NCBI GenBank assembly: GCA_030278955.1
Contig: JAOANR010000012.1
Coordinates: 585,858-649,857, forward strand
Length of the DNA stretch: 64,000 nt
Direction: 5' to 3'
Source: Hygrophila difformis
Lineage: Eukaryota; Streptophyta; Magnoliopsida; Lamiales; Acanthaceae
Shown: in pieces, positions 47,027 to 57,700 of the stretch
How positions within the stretch are numbered: position 1 is the first letter of the stretch
How the letters are laid out: each line of letters opens with the position of its first letter
Notes under the pieces: generated by a model
What the model saw: only the letters and a program-made list of their open reading frames with translations
Databases searched by the model: none
What the model was told of the DNA's origin: nothing
Position numbers and translations under genes: made by a program

Positions 47027-47402
47027 AGTAGCAAAAATAAAAGAAAGAAAAACAAACACACAAGAATTACGCAGTTCGATCAAGATGATCTACATCCACG
47101 GGAGTGCAATCAATCCACTAATACACAAGAACAAATTATTACAATACAGATCATCCCTCAAGAACATTCAATGTTCTATCACCAAAGTAATTTCACAACA
47201 ATTCTTGTGTAAAACTCCCCACAAAAACTGAAAACCTGAATCAGCTAAGAACTCAAAATTTTCTTCACAAATTGGTGATGATCTGTTAACCCCAGAATCA
47301 GTTGATCAAAAATAGAGCTGAAAACTGACCTCTAACTACTACCCCAAACTAACTGCTGTCAGTTGAGGCATTTAAGACACATGAGCAGACACACACTTTA
47401 CA
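47027..47402 (-). repeat. Copia-1 5' LTR, outer part
   Basis: Resumes the LTR cut at 7665, beginning with the duplicated agtag and ending at tttaca 47402, followed by the TSD ataat. Confidence 0.92.
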
Positions 47403-47471
47403 ATAATCAACATTCTGAAAAAAGAAAAAACAAAAATAACTGTCACGTTTGATCAATGCAGAAACAACAAC

Positions 47472-47767
47472 CTTTAAAGTGCCAGTTGCAATCCCATCCA
47501 AGTGCCGATACCCCAAGTATCCTCACCCGAACATTGTTTCCTTAAAACTCTTATCCAGTTTTCCAATATCCTTTCGGCCACATCAGATATCTTAAAATGC
47601 CGAACAAAAAAATTAGCAAACCAATCAAGTTCAAAAGAAAAATGCCGACACCAAAAAAAACTCACATTTACATATGTTGGGGTGGGAATAGGCACTGTGG
47701 GAACTTCCAAGAGGAGGCCGGAACCCGAATCAATCCGGACTACTTTGGATTGTTCAAAGATATCACC
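47472..47767 (-). pseudogene. RRP5: RRP5-like gene fragment, two upstream exons
   Basis: Exon 47666-47767 (minus) reads GDIFEQSKVVRIDSGSGLLLE and then PTPTYVN, a characteristic RRP5 S1-linker segment, with donor GTGAGT. Exon 47472-47590 starts ISDVAE after an AAG acceptor and ends at GTLK before a GT donor. Inside it the expected GKLDKSFKE, GYRHLDGIATGTLK is split over frames by at least two indels, with a TGA between. The next exons in order are at 2970-1908. Upstream exons are absent: Copia-2 is inserted 63 bp away, and only about 1.2 kb of non-coding sequence separates it from ACS. A truncated pseudogene is the best reading. Confidence 0.75.
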
Positions 47768-47830
47768 AATTTTAAATCACATAAAGAAAATATATACTAT
47801 TAGATTAAATCACATAAAAAATAAGTAGAT

Positions 47831-48222
47831 TGTTATAGAAATAACTATCTTTATTTATGTATGTGTACAATAAAATGGTATATGGCTTATTAGCTTGTGT
47901 TTATAGTGGAAGTATTGTAATGGAAATTGGGATTAAATGGTGAAAGAAAGGAAGTTTAAAGGTGGGATAATAAAATGGATAAAGTGTAATAATTATGGCT
48001 ATGAAATGAAACAAGTATTAAGCTTGCATAATATTTTCTCTAACTTAACTTCTCAATACATTACATAGGCTATTTATAAACTTTTTTATCCTCTCACTAT
48101 TTACTAACCTCATAATCAAGGCATATACATTTCAAGACTTTCACATGTCTAACCTTAAGATCAAGGCATGAACATGGATGTTGAACACTAGACATTCACA
48201 TGTTTTGTTTACATGCATAATA
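47831..48222 (-). repeat. Copia-2 3' LTR
   Basis: 392 bp; the following plus-strand ctccccctt (48223-48231) is the minus-strand polypurine tract AAGGGGGAG. Confidence 0.95.
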
Positions 48223-48358
48223 CTCCCCCTTGAATGTCGTCAATACGAAGAATATGCCTCGTTAAAACCTTACTTGGAAAAAACCCAGTGGGAAAAAATC
48301 CAAGTGAAGGAAAAAGAGTACAGTATTCTTGTATCAGATGCTCCCCCTGATTTGGACA

Positions 48359-51300
48359 TCATTTTAAATCTCGAAGCCGCCGCATTCCAATTTTCTTCAC
48401 GAGCTTCTCGAATGTTGCAGTCGGCAATGCCTTGGTAAATAGATCCGCTAAATTATTTTCTGATCGAATTTGTTGCACATCGACTTCACCATTCTTTTGA
48501 AGATCATGAGTGTAGAAGAATTTTGGTGAAATATGCTTCGTTCTATCTCCTTTGATATAACCCCCTTTCAACTGGGCTACACAAGCCGAATTATCTTCAA
48601 ATAAAATTGTTGGGGGCATTTGTGGTTCAATGATTAAACCACAACTCTTCAATATATGTTGAGTCATTGACCTCAACCAAACACATTCTCGACTTGCTTC
48701 ATGGATTGCTAATATTTCGGCATGATTAGAAGAAGTAGCAGTTAGAGTCTGCTTCATTGACCTCCAAGAGATAGCAGTTCCACCACACGTGAAGATATAG
48801 CCTGTTTGAGATTTGGCTTTGTGTGGGTCTGATAAATAACCTGCATCGGCATAGCCAATTAACTCATGTCGAGAGTCTTTTGGGTAAAATAACCCAAGAT
48901 CAATTGTTCCTTGGAGATAGCGAAAAACATGCTTTATGCCTTTCCAATGTCGTTGAGTAGGGCAAGAGCTGAATCTTGCGAGTAGATTGACTGCAAACGC
49001 GATATCAGGTCGCGTGCTGTTTGCAAGATACATTAACGCACCAATTGCACTTAAATATGGGATTTCTGGGCCAAGTTGCTCTTCATTATCTTCTTTTGGC
49101 CTAAATGGATCCTTTGCAGGATCAAGTGTCCGAACGACCATTGGATTATTTAGCGGATGAGCATAATCCATTCGAAATTGCTTTAATACCTTTTGGGTAT
49201 AAGCTGATTGATGAACAAATATGCCCATTTCCAAATGCTCAATTTGTAGGCCAAGGCAAAATTTCGTTTTCCCGAAATCTTTGATTTCAAACTCCTTTTT
49301 CAGATATTCGACCGCCTTTTTCAACTCTTCAGGAGTTCCAATTAGATTTAAATCGTCAACATAGACTGCGACGATCACAAATTCTGACCCATTTTTCTTT
49401 ATAAATACCCAAGGGCTGATCGGGTCATTTGTATAGCATTCCTTTATCAAACTTTCACTGAGGCGGTTGTACCACATTCGGCCAGATTGCTTGAGCCCAT
49501 ACAACGATTTTTGCAATTTGATGGAATAATTTTCTCTGGGTTTTGAGTTGCAAGACTCAGGTAATTTAAACCCTTCAGGTATTTTCATATAAATATCATT
49601 TTCCAATGAGCCATATAAATATGCAGTAACAACATCCATCAGCCTCATTTCGAGATTTTCTCGTACTGCTAGACTCATTAGATACCTGAATGTTATTCCA
49701 TCCATAACTGGGGAATATGTTTCCTCAAAATCAATTCCCGGTCGTTGTGAAAAACCTTGGGCTACAAGCCTTGCCTTATATTTGGCAATTTCATTATTTT
49801 CATTTCTTTTTCTCACAAACACCCATCTGTAGCCAACAGGCTTCACATTTTTTGGTGTTTGGACAATAGGGCCGAATACTTTTCGTTTATTCAGTGAATC
49901 TAGTTCAGACTGAATCGCATCTTTCCATTTTGGCCAATCATTTCTTTTTCGACATTCTTCAACTGATCTTAGTTCAGGATCTTCGTTATTTTCCATTACA
50001 TCGAGTGCAACGTTGTATGCAAAGGCATTATCAACGTTTGTTTCTTTTCGGTTCCAACATTTCCCAGTATTGATATAATTGAAAGAAGTTTCAATAACTT
50101 CATTTTCTTCTGGGTGAATATTTTCAGGTTCAACCTTTTCGGGGGTTGAATCAATTTCTCCTTCGGGAGTATCATCTGTGATTGATTTATCACCCATATG
50201 GATAATTTTCTTCTTTCGTAGATTTTTATCCTTGGAACCCAAAGGCCTACCACGCTTCAGGCGTGCAGTAGATTCATTTGCACTTGGAATTTGCCCTTCT
50301 GGGACATTTATATTGGCTGGTGCATTTGCTGCATCATTTATATATGATTTTGTGACTTTAGCAGCATCATTAAAAGCATCGGGTAATTGATTTGCAATTC
50401 CCTGCAAATGCACAATTCTTTGAACTTCAAGTTCGCATTGCCTTGTACGAGGATCAAGGAAATCAAATGGACTTTGCCAAGATATTTCCTTTTTCAGTTG
50501 ATCATTTCATCCCCCTAATGTCGGGAATTGAGTTTCATCAAAGTGACAGTCTGCAAATCTTGCAGTAAATAAATCACCCGTTTTTGGCTCAAGATATTTA
50601 ATAATCGAGGGTGATTCATACCCGACATATATGCCCAACCTTCTTTGAGGTCCCATTTTTGTGCGTTGTGGTGGCGCAATCGGTACATAAACCGCACACC
50701 CAAAAATTCGCAAGTGGGATATATTGGGCTCCTTTCCAAACACAATTTGTGTAGGGGAGTAGCTATTATAGTTTGTCGGCCTTATTTTCACAAGTGCGGC
50801 TGCATGCAATATAGCATGTCCCCAAGCAGAAACAGGGAGTTTTGATTTCATTAACAAGGGTCTTGCAATTAATTGCAATCGCTTAATAAATGATTCTGCC
50901 AGACCATTTTGCGTGTGCACATGAGGCACAGGATGTTCAACAGTAATTCCAATCGACATGCAGAAATCATCAAATGCATGTGATGTATATTCTCCAGCAT
51001 TATCAAGGCGTATTTTCTTTATCGGATGATCTGGAAACTGTGCTCGCAATTTTATAATTTGTGCAAGTAATCTTGCGAATGCCAAATTGCGAGTTGATAA
51101 TAAACAAACGTGTGACCAGCGTGATGACGCATCAATTAATACCATAAGGTACTTGAAAGGTCCACACGGTGGATCAATAGGTCCACATATATCGCCTTGA
51201 ATTCTTTCTAGGAATGTAGGGGATTCAATTCCCACTTTTACTGGAGATGGTCTGGTTATCAATTTCCCTTGTGAACAGGCTGCACAATTGAACTCATTTG

Positions 51301-51526
51301 GGTTCAATATCATTTGCCTTTTCAATGTATGGCCATTTGAATTTTCAATAATTCGCCTCAGCATTATACTGCCAGGATGCCCAAGTCTATCGTGCCAGGT
51401 AATAAATTCACTAGTAGCTTTCAAGCCTACTAGGTTATGTATTTCTGCGGCACATATTTTTGTATAGTATAAGCCAGAGGAGTAACATGGCAATTTTTCA
51501 TTCACAAATTTTTTTGCCATTTTCAA
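48359..51526 (-). pseudogene. Copia-2 integrase, RT and RNase H
   Basis: From 51526 downwards: pre-integrase WHDRLGHPG and CAACSQGK, integrase core with GDICGP, LDNAGEYTS and TQNGLAESFIKR, then after a linker RT with SLYGLKQSGRMW and YVDDLNLIG, and RNase H with GYADAGYLSD, SSNHAEILAIHEA and KHISPKFFYTH, ending at 48359. One in-frame TGA (about 50507-50509) lies in the integrase-RT linker; otherwise the frame is open over about 1050 codons. The intactness matches the identical LTRs. Confidence 0.92.
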
Positions 51527-51854
51527 TTCGAGTTATCAAAAGATACTCGTGATCTGCCTCTTTTGAAATTTCAATGTGATATCCATTTTTTCGAATATCA
51601 TTGAAGCTCAGTAAATTTCTTCGAGCTTTGCGTGAGAACAAGGCATTTTCAATTGCCATTTTTGTCCCTTCAGGGAGAAATATAACAGCTCTACCGGAGC
51701 CTTCAATGCATTTTGCATTACCGCTTATAGTTTTCACTGCGGTCTTTTCCAATTTTAAATTGGAGAAATAGCTTTTGCTTTTCAAAATGCTATGCGTTGT
51801 TGCACTGTCAATGAGGCAGATATCATCTCCGACTTTTGAATTTCCAGCATCCAT
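51498..51854 (-). pseudogene. Copia-2 protease
   Basis: Contains the protease active site LIDSATTHSI and the SFNDIRKNGYHIE region. Its frame differs from integrase: the switch is in a run of seven A near 51518-51524, where one base fewer would restore continuity. Upstream, an AT-rich stretch separates it from gag. Confidence 0.85.
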
Positions 51855-52026
51855 TTCTTTACAAGAATATAAGAATGTTATTAAACATCAGCAATATAAA
51901 TATTATTAATGTAAAAGCATATTTATATTATACATGGATAATAAAAGGGAAGTATAAGATATCATTATTTATATTAAACAGGAATTATAAAAGACAAGTA
52001 AAAAATATATATAGCTATATAATATA
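51855..52026 (-). other. AT-rich spacer between Copia-2 gag and protease
   Basis: About 170 bp, extremely AT-rich, with stops in all minus-strand frames. It could be an intron, a recoding or reinitiation region, or an insertion. It lies between the gag stop and the first protease residues. Confidence 0.5.
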
Positions 52027-53064
52027 TTATTTAGTAACAGTATCTGGCTCAACAAAATCATCAGCTTCCAGGTGCGTGATATTATCATTTAATATATCAT
52101 CATAAGTATCATCGTGGGCATTATGGTGTGCTTCAACACCTGGTCTTTCTTTTCGTTTCGAGGCCTGATACAGTTCAGCTAAGTGTTTAGCTGTGTGGCA
52201 TGTTTGAGCCATATGGCCTTTAATTCCACAACGATCACAAATTTCATCATTTTGTTTATGCTTTCTTGCATAATTTCTTTGTTGTGGTTTGTAAGGCCTT
52301 CTGGTATCATATCTGCGATTTTGCTCAAATCGAGGCTTATTTCGATAATTATTTTGATGAGATGATTCACCTCTGCCTCGATTGTGATACCGATTTTGGC
52401 CACGATCATCATTTTGATTTTTAAAGTGCCCACGATCACGCACATATTTCGATGATTGAGCCGCGTTCACCTCAGGGAACGATTTTGCACCTGCGGGCCT
52501 AGATTCATGATTTCTCAACAACAATAGGCTGTTTTGTTCGGCCAATAATAAGCAGGTGATTAGATCAGAATATCTCTGAAAACCTTTTTGACGGTATGTC
52601 TCACTCAATACTGTGTTTTTAGCATGAAACGTAGAATACGTTTTTTCAAGCATTTCTGCTTCAGATATCTTTTGCCCACATAATTGCAATTGGGCCGTAA
52701 TTTTGAACACAGCGGAATTATATTCCCGGACTGTTTTAAAATCCTGAAGTCTCAGGTTTGTCCAGTCATCAAGGGCTTTTGGAAGCACCGTCTTTTTAAG
52801 ATTATCATATCTTTCTTTCAGCTTTTCCCACAATGCCAGTGGGGATTCCACAGTCACGTACTCCATTTTAAGTGCCTCTTCGATATGATGGCACAAGAAA
52901 ATCATGGCTTTTGCCTGATTTTGATGGCTGGGATTTTTGCCTTCAGCAATAGTATCTTCCAGACCCATTGAAGTTAGATGCATTTTTACATCTCGGGCCC
53001 AGGACATATAATTGCTTCCTTCAACGGTTAAGGGAGCAAATTCCTGCTTTGCAAGGTTAGCCAT
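52027..53064 (-). CDS. Copia-2 gag
   Basis: 345 residues from ATG 53064 (MANLAKQEFAPLTVEGSNY), a UBN2-type Copia gag with LWEKLKERYDNLKK, a basic RG/N-rich linker and one zinc knuckle (CDRCGIKGHMAQTC). Open throughout, ending at TAA. The PBS-like GTTATCAGCACGAG (53128-53141, minus) lies upstream next to the 5' LTR. Confidence 0.88.
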   Translation of the reverse strand: MANLAKQEFAPLTVEGSNYMSWARDVKMHLTSMGLEDTIAEGKNPSHQNQAKAMIFLCHHIEEALKMEYVTVESPLALWEKLKERYDNLKKTVLPKALDDWTNLRLQDFKTVREYNSAVFKITAQLQLCGQKISEAEMLEKTYSTFHAKNTVLSETYRQKGFQRYSDLITCLLLAEQNSLLLLRNHESRPAGAKSFPEVNAAQSSKYVRDRGHFKNQNDDRGQNRYHNRGRGESSHQNNYRNKPRFEQNRRYDTRRPYKPQQRNYARKHKQNDEICDRCGIKGHMAQTCHTAKHLAELYQASKRKERPGVEAHHNAHDDTYDDILNDNITHLEADDFVEPDTVTK

Positions 53065-53141
53065 AATCTTATTGAAAATTTAGAAATAAGAGATTATACC
53101 TCAAATGATAATCTGGACAGAGTCTCCTCGTGCTGATAACG

Positions 53142-53533
53142 TGTTATAGAAATAACTATCTTTATTTATGTATGTGTACAATAAAATGGTATATGGCTTA
53201 TTAGCTTGTGTTTATAGTGGAAGTATTGTAATGGAAATTGGGATTAAATGGTGAAAGAAAGGAAGTTTAAAGGTGGGATAATAAAATGGATAAAGTGTAA
53301 TAATTATGGCTATGAAATGAAACAAGTATTAAGCTTGCATAATATTTTCTCTAACTTAACTTCTCAATACATTACATAGGCTATTTATAAACTTTTTTAT
53401 CCTCTCACTATTTACTAACCTCATAATCAAGGCATATACATTTCAAGACTTTCACATGTCTAACCTTAAGATCAAGGCATGAACATGGATGTTGAACACT
53501 AGACATTCACATGTTTTGTTTACATGCATAATA
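53142..53533 (-). repeat. Copia-2 5' LTR
   Basis: Appears identical to 47831-48222; followed by TSD tagat. Confidence 0.95.
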
Positions 53534-53538
53534 TAGAT

Positions 53539-54740
53539 TAAATTAGTTGAGTCAATTATTTTTTTAATCGATTCTATTTGTTTGACCTAATTTGATTTTT
53601 CTACAGTTTCATTCTCAATCGCAATTATTAGTTATTCCCTCACTTCTTTCACTATTTAGGCAATGGCGGATCAAATAGAAAAATTGGTTGGCACTAGAAA
53701 ACCATCACTAGCATGAGCCAAGGTTAAGGGTTCAATAAAATTTCTGCTATTTTTTGGATTAGAGGTTCAAGATTGAGAGATTAGACCAAAAGATTGAGAG
53801 ATTAGAGATTTACTGTTTAAAAGTATATACGTACTACATAAGCTACCCCAATTCAATCTGCAATCTTCTTTTAGGCAATCCATTTGAATTCACAACACGC
53901 TTTTCTTTTATCACTTCCCCCATACAAAGCCCAAACAAGTCTATGTACCCACAACCATTGCAATCACATACTATCTCCGTTTTCATAAAAAATTAATATT
54001 TTAATTTTATAATGAAATGTTATTTTTTTTTATAAAACAAAAGCAGTATATTTTTGAACTTTCACGGTTTGCAGAGATGAGTATCTACATCAAAATGAGG
54101 CACCTAATAAAAGAATCCTCTATTCTAGACCAACCTTATATACAGAATATACTAGCGGGCCACCGGCTACTATTATACTACCTCCGTTTTTGTGAAAATG
54201 AATCGTTTGGCTTTTTGACACTGTTCATTATTCAACTTTGATTCACGTTTCTACAATAGTTATAGAAGAAAAAACATAATCAAGTGAGATCTTGTTAGAA
54301 TCATCTCATCTTCTAGTTTAATAATATCAAAGTTTTATAATTTTTACTTATACACAACGTGAGTTATTAAGTGTTAAAATTGTGTATTGGATTGCGTGCA
54401 CAGATGATATGTTGCATTTTCATGAAAATAGAGGAAGTAATATATTGTCCATAACAAGTAAATATGCAGAAATGGCAATAAATTAAATTAACACAGCCAA
54501 TCAAGCAATCTCTTGTCACCAATCAAAAGTATATTAAATTATTCAGAAGAATCATGTTTTCCAAGCCATTTAAAAGAACAAGCCATGAAGAATGCAATCA
54601 AAAATGTATTTTCCCAACCAAAAAGTGCAAAGTTGATAAGATGATCAAACAGGTCAGATATGGGAATTGTCTACACATCCAAATTTGAAGCAGTTCTCAA
54701 CTGCTATTATTATCTTCTTCTTGGACATCCGAAGTTAATA
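53539..54740. other. Intergenic sequence between Copia-2 and ACS
   Basis: AT-rich, no coding feature recognised. Contains one MITE-like element (54177-54441) and a possible truncated relative near 53968 (tatctccgttttcat). The 3' UTR and poly(A) region of ACS should lie just left of 54741. Confidence 0.6.
54177..54441. mobile_element. MITE with CTACCTCCGTTTTTGTG ends
   Basis: Left end ctacctccgtttttgtgaaaat and the reverse complement of the right end (cttcctctattttcatgaaaat, shown to 20 bases on either side) are imperfect inverted repeats about 265 bp apart, bordered by TA. Stowaway-like size and ends. Confidence 0.6.
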
Positions 54741-57700
54741 TCAACAATCCGCAAGAGCAATAAGCTGATCAACCACACCGGGTTCTGCAAGAGTGCTTAT
54801 ATCACCAAGCTCGTCTAATTGCCTGGAAGCAATTTTCCTCAAAATTCTTCTCATTATCTTTCCGCTTCTCGTCTTTGGTAGACCTGGGGCCCAATGAATT
54901 TTGTCCGGTGCTGCAAATGCTCCAATCTAAAGAACAAAAGCTTTATTAAGATACTACTCCCTGTGTTTCAGTCCAGAATAACTCCCTAAACACTAGCAAG
55001 ATAATTGATGAGAATCAATAATGTACCATTGAGCATTACCACAGAACAATACAAATTACCTAGGCCCAAAGAACAAATAAATGGTTTAAGTAAATTCAAT
55101 TTAACTAGACGATGGATACAAACAATTAGAGGAATGAAAAATATCTGTGACCCCACTCCGCCAGGTCCTCCACTACGTAAGTTGTACTCCCTCCATCCCA
55201 TTTGTGTCTTACTTTTCTCTTTTGTCCGTCCCAACACTTTAGTCTCATTTCCATTTTATGAAATAATAAATATTAATCACTAAATTTACTCCCATCACAT
55301 CACACCAATAAATACATAAATATATTTAAATTTCAAACACACTACCATTAATAAATCCAAACCACAACTATCTCATTACACATAAATAAATCGATTAAAA
55401 ATATTCAAACTCGTTACAATCACATCACTTAAATTCCTAATTTATCCCCACTATTAACACTAATTTTACCCTACATTAAATATTAATTATTCCCACATAA
55501 AATACCGTGCCCAAAAATTTTGCGACACTATAAATGGGACAGAGGGAGTTTAATATTAGATGGTGTGATTATTTTGAGAAATAAAACGAAAGTTCTTGTA
55601 GTCTCTTCAAAAATCTCCAAGCTATCCACCCTAAAACTACAAATTTCAATTAACAATACCAGGCAATTGCACTCTCAAAAGTCCATAAACACTACTAAAA
55701 ATAAGGAATCCAACTATAACTGCAATTTCCACTGAAAATTCTTCCTTTTTATTGCTGCCCACAGAGATTGTAAAAAGACAGGGTGGTAACAGTTTTTTAA
55801 CATATATCAGCACCCTAAAACAGCTCCTTTTGAATAAGATGACAAATGATGTTTCAACGCACCTGATTTCTGACAGTCATTATAAGACTTTTTCGCAGAT
55901 CATCACTGTATGGAACACCTTCAGCCAAAGTAACGAATGCATATATGCCCTGTCCTTTAACCTAACAAAATATATAAAACATATATCACTGAAGCTGAAC
56001 CTTGAGGTTTCGGAATTCATAGTGGAGTAATTGTGCAACAATGTCTATAGCAGCATGCTTATAATAATACAATCATACCTCATGCTCAACACCAACAACA
56101 GCAGCTTCCGAGCACTGGGGATGAGAAACTAAGGCAGATTCCACTTCTGCAGTGCCAATGCGGTGTCCACTATGCAAATGCACATGAAAGAACAAGTAAA
56201 TCCTAGCGAACACCAGTCACTACTTAAATATAGAATCAATCTCCAGTTTGTCACGGCTGGGATCCACGGACATTTTGACTAGTGCATTCCTACTTGGGGT
56301 TTATCCTTGTTATGAAAACCATCTAGACAATGATACATGCTATGTTTTCCTAGTATCATAGTATATATATGCATGAAAACAGAGTCATTATAAAATTTTC
56401 TTAGGCTCTCTACTCATGTCATGGAGTTCGAAATTTAAAATGATTTGTTCAGTTCATAGACTTGCCATGCTGTATTTAATAGGTATACTATTAAGATGCT
56501 ATGTGTTATACACTAGATTTATGTACTTCCTCCGTCCTTGAAAATTCTTGAAAATTCTAACATTTCTGCATTTTACGTAATCCAGTACATATTTTTAACG
56601 AGTAATATCTCACATTGTAAAAAAGTAAAAATTATAAAAATTTAATATTCTAAAACTATGTGATTAGACGGATCTAACATCTCACTTGACTATATTTTAT
56701 CTTACGTAATTGTATTAAAAAGTTGAATCAAAGTTACTTAATGAAAGTGTCAACTATGCAAATGTTAAGAGTTAAAAAAGAATGGAGGGAGTATATAATT
56801 GTTCTAGTTTGTTCATATCTTTTAGGGTTTTTTCAAATCTGTTGTAACCTCTTGATATTCCCTGTAAATGGGATTCTCTGTACTCATTACAATAGAGATC
56901 GTGATATACAGATTTATCAATCCTTTTCTCTGCAATTTATCACTATGCATGTTAAGACACCTTCTGGCAAAGGTATTCTATTTAAGAATCCTGAAGAGTT
57001 GAAGGTAGAGCCTTGTTAGAATAAACTACCATATGAGGTCTCCTAATTACATAGAACTCATTTAGGGTTATTATACTCATGTAGAAAAATATTGCGATTT
57101 GGAACCGCAAGAACCAAACTTTTGCTATATCATGTGATAAAGCTGAATAAAGGGTTGGGGGCAAAGTGTCTTAAAGCTGAGTGTTCATTTTCAAAATTTT
57201 AGTTAATCAATTTTCATGTGAAGACATTTCAAATTTCAAAATTATAATCTGACTAATCCTAGTTTACTATAAAAATATAAAACATAAGCCTTAACATTAA
57301 TCATCTGCACCCAATAAATAAACTACTAAAATATATGTGCTTTATGTTTATATGAACTCAAATTTCCCTCATTTGTGACAAAGATGCCGAGCTGCTTGTT
57401 CAAACCAACATCATCCTTTCATTTACTTAAGAGAGCTTAAACCAGGTGTTCCAACATATGTTCAATAACATAAATTGCAAAAGTTATTCTGCTTGATTGA
57501 ATGAAAGCATTTTTTCTCTTGCAGGAAGAGTAAAAAGTGGAAGGGGGGATTAAAGTTTAAACCATCTGTCTCTGGTGTGTATGCTTTAACTGCTTTTGTA
57601 GTTTCATAGTAGATTTCAAAAGGCCATCACAGTCACGAGCAGGGATCTAACATCTACAATCATAATACTTGGAGTTGAAAAGGATTCTATTTCTATCATG

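Larger units (their letters stand above)
3166..47402 (-). mobile_element. Copia-1: Ty1/copia retrotransposon (Tork/Tnt1-like), split by later insertions
   Basis: Reading on the minus strand, the 5' LTR is at the high-coordinate end and the 3' LTR at 3166-3550. The TSD ataat is present at 3161-3165 and 47403-47407. The element's own sequence is 3166-7665 plus 47027-47402, about 4.9 kb; everything between is a Tat element inserted in its 5' LTR with TSD agtag (7661-7665 and 47027-47031). By eye the LTRs differ at about five positions in 370, so the insertion is fairly recent. Gag-pol order (gag, protease, integrase, RT, RNase H) is standard for Copia. One frameshift and one stop make it non-autonomous. 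Confidence 0.93.
47831..53533 (-). mobile_element. Copia-2: young Ty1/copia retrotransposon with TA...CA ends
   Basis: LTRs 47831-48222 and 53142-53533 (392 bp each) appear identical base for base; TSD tagat at 47826-47830 and 53534-53538. In element sense the LTR starts TATTATGCATG and ends CTATAACA, i.e. non-canonical TA...CA. A polypurine tract and a PBS-like site adjoin the LTRs. All Copia domains are present, but a frameshift and a stop interrupt pol. This is the youngest datable insertion in the window. Confidence 0.95.
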
